Positions 1 through 7,690 of a DNA stretch of 9,304 nt are shown here, in pieces; the first letter of the stretch is position 1, and each line of letters starts with the position of its first letter. The DNA comes from Acidobacteriota bacterium (GTDB lineage: Bacteria > Acidobacteriota > Terriglobia > Acidiferrales > UBA7541). The stretch covers positions 1-9,304 of the forward strand of contig QHYP01000165.1 of NCBI GenBank assembly GCA_003224195.1. Direction: 5' to 3'. The notes below the pieces were generated by a model. The model did not search any database and was not told the origin of the DNA. It was given only the letters and a program-made list of their open reading frames with translations. The translations under genes were made by a program, and so were the position numbers.

Positions 1-122
1 CGGGCAAGCCTTGAGAGTTCAATGAGTTCGGGGAGGTTACTCGTACGAAACTGCAAGCCACGACCCGTACTTGAGAACAGTCTGGCGAGGTAGGTAAGCG
101 AGGTGAATTCGTCCAGAATCCT
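1..122 (-). other. Window edge; possible 5' part of an unidentified minus-strand gene
   Basis: No plus-strand reading frame here looks coding. On the minus strand one frame stays open from about position 122 to the window edge and reads like protein (it contains ILDEFTSLTYLARLF and then LPELIELSRLA), with hydrophobic and charged residues alternating as in a helical domain. It lacks an ATG, GTG or TTG start near its beginning; only CTG and ATT codons are available. A second minus frame is also open but is rich in Ser, Pro and Thr and looks non-coding. The stretch lies just downstream of the PilZ gene on the same strand, so it may be the next gene of that operon or plain intergenic DNA. I do not recognise the sequence. 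Confidence 0.2.
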
Positions 123-136
123 TGCCGGGTGGGCAC

Positions 137-469
137 TCAGGCGGCGGTTTTGGGTACTTCGTAGTAGAGGAACTGTACGCCCACGCCAGACTTGCCGTTC
201 CGGTTGCCGAACGATTCGACGTGGGCGACGCGCCCCATGAAATACCATTCCGGGAGGTCGTCGCCAAGAATCTCTCGCGGCATCGTCAGATGCAATTCCA
301 CCAAAAGCCCTTCGGCGAGCTTCAAGTCTGTGGCAAAAAATAGGCCGCCATTGGAAATGTTCATGGTTTCCGCGGTCTGTTCCGGCGCCGCGCGTGATTC
401 GATGGGCCGAAATCGCAGGGGAACCTTCTTGATGAGTCGGCGCGCTGTGCGCCGGTCGGAGTCTCGCAT
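137..469 (-). CDS. PilZ-domain protein (putative c-di-GMP receptor)
   Basis: A single-domain PilZ protein of 110 residues, a typical length for stand-alone PilZ proteins. PilZ domains bind cyclic di-GMP through an RxxxR motif and a downstream [D/N]xSxxG motif. Both are visible: overlapping RxxxR arginines at residues 6-11 (RRTARR) and NISNGG at 37-42. The rest is beta-rich with a closing GVGVQFLYY strand near the C-terminus. I chose the ATG at 467-469 because GGGAG lies about 5 nt upstream and the RxxxR motif follows at once; an upstream in-frame start at 526 would add 19 unlike residues. It lacks any membrane segment or output domain, so it probably acts in the cytoplasm on a partner protein such as a motility, polysaccharide or envelope factor (inferred). 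It lies 98 bp downstream of lptFG on the same strand, so co-transcription is possible. Confidence 0.88.
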   Translation of the reverse strand: MRDSDRRTARRLIKKVPLRFRPIESRAAPEQTAETMNISNGGLFFATDLKLAEGLLVELHLTMPREILGDDLPEWYFMGRVAHVESFGNRNGKSGVGVQFLYYEVPKTAA

Positions 470-567
470 AGCTCTCCCGTTGTTCCGGCGAGGGGGCAAC
501 CGGTGGCAGTTGGCCGGGCTGAGCAAGCGTATGAGGCGCCAGGGCTCTCAGCAATCAGGTGGATCCC

Positions 568-2878
568 TTATGTTGGCATTTTAAGGAAAGAGTAGAGTCC
601 AAGGAAGAAAAAAATGAGGTCGGGCGACCACCCGGCAAGCAGCGGAGGTAGTTGGCCGACACCTCCCATGGCCTCGAGCAGCGCGGAAGTGGCCCAGTAA
701 ACGATGCCGATGCCGACACCGAGCGCCACTCCGCCAATGGCGCCGCGGGTTCCCACCAGAAACGCGAAGGGGATGGCGAGCAGCATGCTGACTGGGGCGA
801 TGAGGGGATAGGCGATTTTTTTGTGCCATTGCACGGTCAGCGAAGCCCGCCTGGTGTAAGTCCTCGATGTACGTTCGCAACTCGCCCCAGCTCATCTGGA
901 ACGCTTGGCGCACTTCGCGGTTGAAGTAGCTGGGTGGCTCCGTCAATTCGGGGAGCAGGGTGACGGGGAAGCGAGTGTAGCGGGCGATCGTTCCGTCGGC
1001 GAAATCACGGATCCAGCCGGACTCGAGCACCCAGGACTGCTGCGCTTCTTCCCAGCGCGCGCGCTCCGCATAAATGCGCCGGCGCACGTGGAAGGTTGCG
1101 GGATCCAGCTCCAGAACATTCAGTTGACCAAAGAAATTCCGCGCCGGGTTGAAGAGCTCGTAGTTATAAATTTTCCCGTTTTCGCCGAAGACCCACTGGT
1201 GGCGTGGATGGAAATAGGTCTGGGGCGGCTTGCCCTTGATCTGGTTGCGAAGAGCGTCTTGCTGCTGGTTGGCGTAAGGGAGATAGGTGTCGTCGAGAAT
1301 CAGCATCGTGGAAGCCAGCGCGAGTCCGGCAAGGAGAAGCGGCAAGGCAATGCGATAAATGCTGATGCCGGTGGCCTTGCAAGCCACGATCTCGTTGTTT
1401 TTGGACATCACCCCGAGCGTGACAAGCACGCCCACGAGCGCTCCCAGGGGCGCAAGCTGGTAGAGAAGATACGGCGTGAGATACCGGAAATATTTCACCA
1501 CAACCAGAAACGGAACTCGGTTGCGCGCAATGTTGTCCAGCAGCTCGAAAAACGTGAAGGCTTCAAACAAAAAGATGAATACGGCCATGAGCAGCGCAAA
1601 ATAAAATAAGAAGCGCCGCAAAAGATACAGGTCCAGCAATCGCGGAAAGCTGGAACCCGCGGGGATGCCGCCAGACTCGCGGACTGCCCGCTGCCCGTTT
1701 GCGGCACGTGCCAGGGCGCGCGCCCGCGCCTTGCGTCGAAACAGACGCACCCACGCCCACAAGCGGGCGAAGTAGCGCTGGAATCGCGGCTCGCTGCGGA
1801 ACTGTTCCATCCGGGAAAGCAGAAACAATCCCACAAGGCTGAGCAGGACGTTCGCAGCCCAGATTCCGGCCCATGGCCGGACCGTCCCTTGCCGGGACAT
1901 TTGAGCGCCCAAGATAAAGAGCAAGTAGTACGCAGCAATCAGCACCACCGCCAGAAGGACGCCGGCCGCGCGGCCCCCGCGGCGCGGCCGCGCGCCCAGC
2001 GGAACGCCCACGAGCGCAAAAGCGAAGCACGCCATGGGAAAAGCGAGGCGGCGGTGGAACTCGACGCGAGCTTCGCCCCAGGTCGGGCCGTGTTCCGCGA
2101 GCAGGGTCAACGCGGGGCGTTCCGGCGTCGTGAGCACGCGCGGCGCGGAGGGAAGCAACTCGCCGAATTCGAGCGGCCAGTCGCTGTCGCCGAACGCGGT
2201 AACGGAGTAGTGATCGGGATCCAAGCGGGTGAACTCGTGGGTGGTTCCTCCGCGGAGATGAAGCTCCACCTTGCCCGCTTTGGGTTCCGCAATTACAATC
2301 GCTTCCTCCGCCAGGGTGATTCGCGAAGCGTTCTCCGCGCCGGCTTCCGCGAGAAACACACCACGCCATTGCGTGCCGCTGGCCGCAACGTCGTTGACGT
2401 AAAGGACTAGTTTGGGAAAGCGCTCGTCGAAGACGCGCGGTTGGACTTGGAAGGAGGCCTGGGAGGCGATCAGTTCGGCTTCAGTCGCGCGGAACGTCCG
2501 CAGCGCGAAGGGCCCGATCCACATCGTCATCAGCATCGTCGCCAACATGCCGGCGCCGGCCAGGACGACTACCGGCAGCAAGACCCGCCGGCGGCTGATG
2601 CCGAGAGCCGTAAGGGCGATAAGTTCGCTGTCGGAAGACATCCGGCCGAGCCCAAGCAAGACCCCGATCAGGACAGCCATGGGGATTGTGAAAGCGAATA
2701 CCCCGGGAAAGGTGGAAAGAAGCAGCTTCAGGACTTGGCCGCCCGATCCCGAGTGGCGTACGAACAACTCCATCAGTCGTACGAGCTGCGGGACGAAGAA
2801 CACGAACGTGAAGACGACGAGGCCGAGGAGCGCATGGCGGGAGACTTCGCGGACGATGTAACGGTCCAGGATGCGCAT
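568..2878 (-). CDS. LPS-export ABC transporter permease, LptF-LptG fusion, frameshifted near its 3' end
   Basis: Inner-membrane permease of the Lpt machine, which with the ATPase LptB extracts lipopolysaccharide and passes it to the periplasmic bridge. Two YjgP/YjgQ-type halves are joined. An LptF-like half occupies about residues 1-365 (from MRILDRYIVREV), with N-terminal transmembrane helices, a periplasmic beta region near 140-260 and C-terminal helices. A basic Arg/Ala-rich linker spans about 370-405. An LptG-like half starts near 411 (LLDLYLLRRFLFYF), with MSKNNEIVACKATGIS and a second periplasmic domain. Separate LptF and LptG are about 360 residues each, so this is a full double-length fusion. 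After Phe679 (codon 842-844) the frame breaks: the expected last helices (from LTVQWHKK) continue in another frame from about 840 to a stop at 568, while the original frame runs on as Arg/His-rich sequence to 581. The restored protein would be about 770 residues. The ATG at 2876-2878 fits the family start better than the GTG at 2902. The ribosome-binding site is weak. Confidence 0.9.
832..847 (-). other. Apparent frameshift or small deletion in the lptG-like half
   Basis: On the minus strand the upstream frame is family-like through Gly-Phe at 842-847 (DLHQAGF). The downstream frame becomes family-like at the Leu-Thr-Val-Gln-Trp codons from 840 down. Only one base lies between the two. From memory of LptG proteins, about four or five more residues are expected between these blocks, so about 11 or 14 bases seem to be missing rather than a single base inserted. 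There is no homopolymer at the junction that would suggest an ordinary slippage error or a programmed frameshift site. Confidence 0.75.
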
Positions 2879-2958
2879 GGCCAGAGCGGGCCAGTGTAAC
2901 ACGGGCCGTTCTGCGGGTCGGGAACGACAAAACAGGCTGGTCGAGGACGGATCACGGG
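2879..2958. promoter_or_regulatory. Divergent intergenic region between lptFG and the GH57 gene
   Basis: Eighty bases separate the two divergent start codons, so promoters for both genes probably lie here or extend into the coding sequences. I see no convincing -35/-10 pair. A small imperfect symmetry (GTGTAACAC, flanked on both sides by GGGCC) sits near 2889-2906 and could be a regulator site or chance in GC-rich DNA. Confidence 0.3.
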
Positions 2959-5157
2959 ATGAATCGAATTCACCTGGTTGTGCTGTGGCACATGCATCAG
3001 CCGCAGTACCGCAGCCCGGAGAACGGCGCGTACGTGCTGCCGTGGACGCGGCTTCATGCGCTGAAGGATTATTGGGGCATGGTGAAGGTGCTCGAAGAGT
3101 TTCCCGGCGTGCACGCTGTATTCAACATGGTTCCAGCGCTCGGGATGCAGCTCGAAGAGTATGCGAGCGGAAAATTCAACGAGCCGTGGTTCGACCTGGC
3201 GCTGCGCCCGGCGGAGAAGCTGAATGGTGAGGAAAAGGTCGAAATCCTGAATCGCGCCTTTCAGCTCAATCAAGAACGGTTGATGTCGCGCTGGCCGCGA
3301 TTTGTCGAGTTGTACGAATGGTCGCGTGCGGCCGAGGGGGCGCAGGCTTTAGTGACATTTTCGGTCCGCGATTGGCGCGATCTGCAGGTGCTCTCACAGC
3401 TCGCATGGATGGACGAGTTTTGGCTCCAAAAAGACCCGGTTGTTCGCGACCTCGCCTCGAGAGGGAAGGACTATGCGGAAAAGGATAAAAATGCGCTGCG
3501 CGCGAAACAGCTTGAGCTGTTGGCGCAGGTGCTTCCGGTCTATCAGGAAGCTGCGGCCCGCGGCCAGATCGAACTGACGACCACGCCTTTCTATCATCCG
3601 ATTCTGCCCTTGCTGTGCGATTCGGATGTCGCGCGCGTTGCCAATCCCGCCTCGCCTCTCCCTCGCCGCGCCTTCCGTCATCCGGAGGACGCACGGGAAC
3701 AATTGCGGCGGGCGCGGGCCTATCACGAGCGCGTCTTCGGGCAAAAGCCGGCTGGGCTGTGGCCTTCCGAGGGGTCTGTTTCCGACCAGGCGCTCGCGAT
3801 CGCCGCCGAAGAAGGGTTTCGCTGGTTCGGCACCGACGAAGGCGTCCTTGGAAGAACCCTAAATGTCGGATTTTTCCGCGACGCTTCAGGCCTTGCAGCC
3901 AATGCCGACCGGCTCTATCGCCCGTGGCGGCTTCGGCCCGACGGCAAAGAGATCGTCGGGCTCTTCCGCGATCATCATATTTCCGATCTCATCGGTTTCG
4001 TCTATAGCCGTATGGACGCGAAAGCCGCGGCCGCGGACCTGCACGGGCGGCTGCGGTTCATCGGAGAGCATGTGCAAACGGGAGAGCCGGTAACGATCAG
4101 CATTTTCCTGGATGGCGAGAATGCTTGGGAATACTTCCCGGAAAATGGGCGCGGGTTTTTGCGCGAGTTCTACCGCCGTATCCAGGACGATCCAGACATC
4201 CGCGCGCTGACGGGGTCCGAGGCGATTGCGGTGACGGCGGAGATTCCGACCGCGGCGAACATCTTTCCCGCGTCATGGATTAACGCGAATTTCGACGTGT
4301 GGGTCGGGCACAGCGAAGATATTGCGGCGTGGGAGTTGCTGTGGGATGCGCGCGAGGCTTATTCGCGTGCAAAAGAAGCGCAAACGAAGGCAATGACCAA
4401 TGCGCCGGGCGAAGCGCAGCTTGCGCGCGCGTTTGAATCGCTCCTGGCCGCGGAAGGCAGCGACTGGTGTTGGTGGTACGGCCCGGAACACAGCACACCC
4501 AACGACGCGGAGTTCGACTCTCTCTACCGGAAACATCTGACAGGGGTGTACCTGGCGCTGGGCCAAGCCGCTCCCCCGGAACTGGCCAAGCCGATCAAGC
4601 GCCAACCTGAGCACGCGCTGCACCACGCGCCGTCCGCATGGCTCAATGTCGTCGTGAACGGGCGGGACAGCTCCTACTTCGAATGGCTCGGCGCAGGGCT
4701 CTATGCGCCGGAGCGGCGTGGCGGAGCGATGCACGGCCGGACCTTCTATCTGCGCGAACTGCGGTATGGATTCAGCGAGGACGCTTTCTTTTTGCGCGTG
4801 GACCCGTTCGCCGAAGAGTTTGGGACGCTGGAGGCGGCGGAGTTCCGCGTGAGCATCAAGGCGGCGGACGAAGTGACGCTGGTTGCGCGGCTTTCGAGAG
4901 GAAAGGTCGAAGAATTCAGCATTGAGAAGAGCGGCGTATGCCTGCTCAAGCCGGAGCAATTCGGAAAGGCGGCTTTCGAGAAGGTCCTGGAAGTGAGTGC
5001 ACTGCGCTCGCTTTTTTCGTTGAAGGGGCAGAGCGCGCTGCGCGTCGGAGTGGCCCTGTGGCACGGCGGGCTGCCGGTGGATGTGCTTCCAGCGAGCGGC
5101 GTTCTCGAGATCAAATTGGGTGAAGAGAATACCTGGGCTGCGGAGTCCGGCCCATGA
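2959..5157 (+). CDS. GH57 family glycoside hydrolase (alpha-amylase / glucanotransferase type)
   Basis: A 732-residue enzyme of glycoside hydrolase family 57, which acts on alpha-glucans such as starch or glycogen by a retaining mechanism. The conserved regions occur in order: LWHMHQP at 9-15; TTTPFYHPILPLL at 207-219; GLWPSEGSVS at 266-275, with Glu271 in the nucleophile position; FLDGENAWEYF at 383-393, with Asp385 in the acid/base position; and WINANFDVWVGHSEDIAAW at 440-458. A Trp-rich segment, SDWCWWYG, lies at 501-508. After about residue 550 comes a mainly beta-stranded C-terminal domain of about 180 residues that I cannot assign. There is no signal peptide, so it is probably cytoplasmic and may act on stored glycogen (inferred). 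The ATG at 2959 starts immediately before the conserved N-terminal strand; GGACGG upstream is a modest ribosome-binding site. Exact specificity (amylase, branching enzyme or glucanotransferase) cannot be read from the sequence alone. Confidence 0.93.
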   Translation: MNRIHLVVLWHMHQPQYRSPENGAYVLPWTRLHALKDYWGMVKVLEEFPGVHAVFNMVPALGMQLEEYASGKFNEPWFDLALRPAEKLNGEEKVEILNRAFQLNQERLMSRWPRFVELYEWSRAAEGAQALVTFSVRDWRDLQVLSQLAWMDEFWLQKDPVVRDLASRGKDYAEKDKNALRAKQLELLAQVLPVYQEAAARGQIELTTTPFYHPILPLLCDSDVARVANPASPLPRRAFRHPEDAREQLRRARAYHERVFGQKPAGLWPSEGSVSDQALAIAAEEGFRWFGTDEGVLGRTLNVGFFRDASGLAANADRLYRPWRLRPDGKEIVGLFRDHHISDLIGFVYSRMDAKAAAADLHGRLRFIGEHVQTGEPVTISIFLDGENAWEYFPENGRGFLREFYRRIQDDPDIRALTGSEAIAVTAEIPTAANIFPASWINANFDVWVGHSEDIAAWELLWDAREAYSRAKEAQTKAMTNAPGEAQLARAFESLLAAEGSDWCWWYGPEHSTPNDAEFDSLYRKHLTGVYLALGQAAPPELAKPIKRQPEHALHHAPSAWLNVVVNGRDSSYFEWLGAGLYAPERRGGAMHGRTFYLRELRYGFSEDAFFLRVDPFAEEFGTLEAAEFRVSIKAADEVTLVARLSRGKVEEFSIEKSGVCLLKPEQFGKAAFEKVLEVSALRSLFSLKGQSALRVGVALWHGGLPVDVLPASGVLEIKLGEENTWAAESGP

Positions 5158-5195
5158 AATTTTTCTGGCTGCATTGCCGAGCAATTCTCCAATTC
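5158..5195. other. Short convergent gap with no visible terminator
   Basis: Thirty-eight bases separate the GH57 stop from the stop of the oppositely oriented propeller gene. The stretch contains a short direct repeat (CAATTCT twice) but no GC-rich hairpin followed by a T-run on either strand. Transcripts may therefore overlap at their 3' ends, or termination may be Rho-dependent (inferred). Confidence 0.4.
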
Positions 5196-6314
5196 TCAAA
5201 ATAGCTTCACGGCGAGATCGCGCGGGTGGTCGCCGACAGGAATCATGGTGAGGAGGCTGTTCGTGCCGACGCGGATCACCGCGAGATCGCCTGAGTCCTC
5301 GTTCACGACGAGCAGAAGTTTCTCGCCAGGGTCGAAGCGGCACCGGCCCGGCGCCTGCCCCACAAGAATCGGGCGCATGACGCGGCGGTTGCTCATGTCC
5401 ACCGGAGTCACGCGGCCCGCCGCTTTATCGGAAACATAGAGCAAGTTCGCATCGCTGCTGAGAACGCCTTGCGTTGGTGACGAACCGAGAACGACCGAAT
5501 CCCGCACTTCGTGCGTCCACGTGTTGACGGACTGGAGGCCGTGGGATTCCGGGGAGATGACGTACAATTCGCCGCCGTCGGGCTTGAGGATCATTGAAGA
5601 CGGGGTACCGGAGAGCTCGAGGTTCGCGAGGAGGACGCCTCCCTTGAGATCCACAACGGAAACGAAACGTTTCTGCCGACTGATAACAAACGCCACGGAA
5701 TTGTCCGGCAGGATGGCCACGTCCTCAGGAGCTTCCACGACGGGAACGACGGCCTGTGACGCGAGGCTATCGGCGCCATAGATGCGCAGCGTGGCGTCGC
5801 GGCGATTGACGACGAGAATGTGTTTGCCGTCGGAGGTGCTGCGAGCGAGCACAGGACCGCTTCCGGTGTGCGCGGTCGCGATGATGGAGCGCGTGATGAC
5901 GTCGATGACGACAAGGGAATCCGCGCCGGAAGCAGTGGTATACGCGCGGCGGCCATCAGGCGAGAAATCGAGGCCGTAGGGGGCGGGGCCCACGGGGATG
6001 CGGGCCACCACCTGGTTTGAGCGCGCTTCGAGGATCCAGACGTAGCCGCCGGTGGTGCTGACGCCCCAGATCTCGGGGCGGGTGGGATGCTCGCGCATGC
6101 CGGAAAGGCCCGCTCCGATGGCGACACGGGCGATGACGGACAGGCGGACGAGGTCAACGACGGCGACCGATCCGTCGGCGGCACTGACGTAGGCGTTGAG
6201 ACGCAGGCCGGGGCGAAGCCAGGAGGGGCGATGCTCGCGGAGGATTTGGACCATTCCCGCGACGAGCAGGACCACGAGGAGGAAGAGGACACGATAATTG
6301 AGCGGGCGAGTCAC
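5196..6314 (-). CDS. YVTN-family beta-propeller protein, membrane-anchored
   Basis: A 372-residue protein with one hydrophobic segment at about residues 8-24 (a signal anchor or uncleaved signal peptide) followed by a beta-propeller expected outside the cytoplasm. About eight repeats of the YVTN/NHL-like pattern are visible, each with a hydrophobic strand, an Asn/Asp/Gly turn, a V-x-V-[VI]-D strand and an I-x-V-G strand. Examples are AYVSAADGSVAVVD at 41-54, RRAYTTASGADSLVVID at 122-138 and LLLVVNEDSGDLAVIRV at 333-349. They imply a seven- or eight-bladed fold. Such propellers are usually binding or scaffold proteins; no catalytic residues or cytochrome motif (CxxCH) are present, so the function is unknown. 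The GTG at 6312-6314 lacks a clear Shine-Dalgarno sequence but is the only usual start codon ahead of the hydrophobic segment. It follows aroF by 71 bp on the same strand and may be read through from it. The chromosomal partner is not evident. Confidence 0.85.
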   Translation of the reverse strand: MTRPLNYRVLFLLVVLLVAGMVQILREHRPSWLRPGLRLNAYVSAADGSVAVVDLVRLSVIARVAIGAGLSGMREHPTRPEIWGVSTTGGYVWILEARSNQVVARIPVGPAPYGLDFSPDGRRAYTTASGADSLVVIDVITRSIIATAHTGSGPVLARSTSDGKHILVVNRRDATLRIYGADSLASQAVVPVVEAPEDVAILPDNSVAFVISRQKRFVSVVDLKGGVLLANLELSGTPSSMILKPDGGELYVISPESHGLQSVNTWTHEVRDSVVLGSSPTQGVLSSDANLLYVSDKAAGRVTPVDMSNRRVMRPILVGQAPGRCRFDPGEKLLLVVNEDSGDLAVIRVGTNSLLTMIPVGDHPRDLAVKLF

Positions 6315-6385
6315 GGCGACAATAAAATTTCGGACGAGAGGGAGAAGATTGGCTGCGATCGGGAAGAAATGTAAAACACGGGGGA

Positions 6386-7414
6386 TCAGTTGACGGTGCG
6401 GTGAAGCAGCGCGGCGATTTGGCGGACTTCTTCGGTGAGCTGCGCGAATTCGTCGGGGAGGATGGACTGCATGCCATCCGAGAGAGCCTTTTCGGGCTGG
6501 TGATGAACTTCGACAAGGAGGCCGTCGGCGCCGACGGCGACGGCGGCGCGAGAAAGCGGCAAAACTTTGTGGCGCACGCCGGTGCCGTGACTCGGGTCCA
6601 CGACGATGGGCAGATGGCTGCGGCGCTTGACGGCGGGAACGATGGTGAGGTCGAGCGTATTGCGGGAATGGTCGGCGAAGGTGCGCACGCCGCGCTCGCA
6701 GAGAATCACGTTGTAGTTGCCTTCGGAGAGGATGTATTCGGCGGCCATGAGGAATTCGTCGAGCGTGGCGGACATGCCGCGCTTCAGGAGGATGGGTTTT
6801 TTGGCGTGGCCGGCGCGCTTGAGGAGAGAGAAATTTTGCATGTTGCGCGCGCCGATCTGGATGACGTCGGCGTATTGCTCGACGAGGTCGAGGCTTTCGT
6901 GATCGATGGCTTCGGTGACGATGCCGAGGCCGAAGTTTTTTCTGGCTTTGGCGAGGATTTGCAGGCCGGGCTCGCCTAGGCCCTGAAAACTGTAGGGGGA
7001 AGTGCGGGGCTTGTACGCGCCGCCGCGGAAGAGGCGCACGCCGGCTTGGGCGATGCGTTCGGCGATGGCCATGACCTGGGCTTCGCTTTCAACAGCGCAG
7101 GGGCCGCCGACCAATGCGACGTGTTGGCCACCGATGATGACGTCTCCGGAGCCCGTGGGGATGCGGACGATGGTGTCCTCTGCCTTGGCGTCACGGCTGA
7201 CGAGCTTGTAGGGCTTGCTGACGGGAATGCATTCGATGACGCCGGGCATGGACTCGAGGACGCCGAGGTCCACGGCGCCGTCGTTGCCGGTGATGCCGAT
7301 GGCGGTGCGGGCGGAGCCGGGAATGGGGTGCGCCTTGAGGCCGAGGCTTTCGATGCGCTTGCAAACCTCGCGCACCTGCTCTTCGGTGGCGTGGGACTGC
7401 ATTACGACGAGCAT
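6386..7414 (-). CDS. aroF: 3-deoxy-7-phosphoheptulonate (DAHP) synthase, class Ib with N-terminal ACT-like domain
   Basis: Condenses phosphoenolpyruvate and erythrose 4-phosphate to DAHP, the first step of the shikimate pathway to aromatic amino acids; cytoplasmic. The 342-residue chain has a ferredoxin-like/ACT-like regulatory domain at about 1-70 (from MLVVMQSHATEEQV), as in the Thermotoga maritima enzyme, where it mediates feedback inhibition by aromatic amino acids. A TIM-barrel catalytic domain follows. Visible motifs are GGPCAVES at 103-110, GGAYKPRTSPYSFQGLG at 131-147, QIGARNMQNF at 186-195, LLKRGMSAT at 209-217, CERGVRTF at 239-246 and DPSHGTG at 273-279. The likely metal ligands Cys106, His276, Glu302 and Asp313 have the same spacing as the known ligands of the T. 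maritima enzyme. The ATG at 7412-7414 is chosen because GGAG lies 6 nt upstream and the ACT-like domain begins there; the frame stays open far upstream without protein-like sequence. A 548-bp structured non-coding region lies upstream. Confidence 0.96.
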   Translation of the reverse strand: MLVVMQSHATEEQVREVCKRIESLGLKAHPIPGSARTAIGITGNDGAVDLGVLESMPGVIECIPVSKPYKLVSRDAKAEDTIVRIPTGSGDVIIGGQHVALVGGPCAVESEAQVMAIAERIAQAGVRLFRGGAYKPRTSPYSFQGLGEPGLQILAKARKNFGLGIVTEAIDHESLDLVEQYADVIQIGARNMQNFSLLKRAGHAKKPILLKRGMSATLDEFLMAAEYILSEGNYNVILCERGVRTFADHSRNTLDLTIVPAVKRRSHLPIVVDPSHGTGVRHKVLPLSRAAVAVGADGLLVEVHHQPEKALSDGMQSILPDEFAQLTEEVRQIAALLHRTVN

Positions 7415-7532
7415 AGCTGGCTCCGGGGAGCGATAGGGAAGCAGGAAGTGTACTTCATGGCGCCGCGAGCGGGCAAACGGGATGGGAAATAGTGGCCGTT
7501 CGCGCACTTCGCTCTGGGTAAACGAGTGGCTC

Positions 7533-7552
7533 GCCTGCCTGCGCAGGCAGGC
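7533..7552. repeat. Perfect 20-bp palindrome (GCCTGCCTGC / GCAGGCAGGC)
   Basis: Ten bases are followed directly by their exact reverse complement, and symmetry ends on both sides. As RNA it would form a strong GC-rich hairpin on either strand (about 8 bp allowing for a minimal loop). It sits about 120 bp upstream of the aroF start. There is no T-run beside it, so it is not a standard terminator. Likely readings are a dispersed REP-like palindromic element, which often lies between genes, or a dyad operator site. Copy number elsewhere in the genome cannot be judged here. Confidence 0.8.
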
Positions 7553-7603
7553 CACGGTGGAGACGCTGGAGTTTTCCACAGGGTTATAGCCCCCCACACG
7601 CCC

Positions 7604-7690
7604 GTTGCGACGGCAAAGAGTGCGCAAGCAACTGAATACGCAGGGCTTGGAGCGCGCCGTTGCGTGAGAAAGAGCGAAAAGAGTGCGCAA
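7604..7690 (-). repeat. Two related stem-loop repeats sharing a 13-mer and stem sequence
   Basis: The plus-strand 13-mer AAAGAGTGCGCAA occurs exactly at 7615-7627 and 7678-7690. Each copy is preceded by GTTGCG (7604-7609 and 7659-7664), so TTGCG can pair with the CGCAA at the end of each copy. The loops are 13 and 21 nt. Read in the direction of aroF transcription, both hairpins present the same stem (UUGCG/CGCAA) and the same loop start (CACUCUUU). If transcribed this would lie in the aroF 5' leader; if not, it could be a pair of protein-binding sites. Confidence 0.55.

Noticed and set aside
905..1609. Long plus-strand open frame of 234 codons opposite lptFG
   Set aside because: It is antisense to a strongly family-like permease region, has His/Glu/Arg-rich composition typical of shadow frames in GC-rich DNA, and shows no recognisable motif.
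1563..2369. Minus-strand open frame of 268 codons inside lptFG
   Set aside because: It overlaps the permease in a different frame, is Arg/Gly/Pro-rich and has no domain-like features.
4273..5343. Minus-strand open frame of 356 codons opposite the GH57 gene and the end of the propeller gene
   Set aside because: It covers the C-terminal part of the GH57 gene and the 3' end of the propeller gene, and its product is Arg/Pro/His-rich with no conserved motif.
6401..6979. Plus-strand open frame of 192 codons opposite aroF
   Set aside because: It is a Gly/Asp/Glu/Val-rich mirror of the aroF coding sequence; all evidence supports aroF on the other strand.
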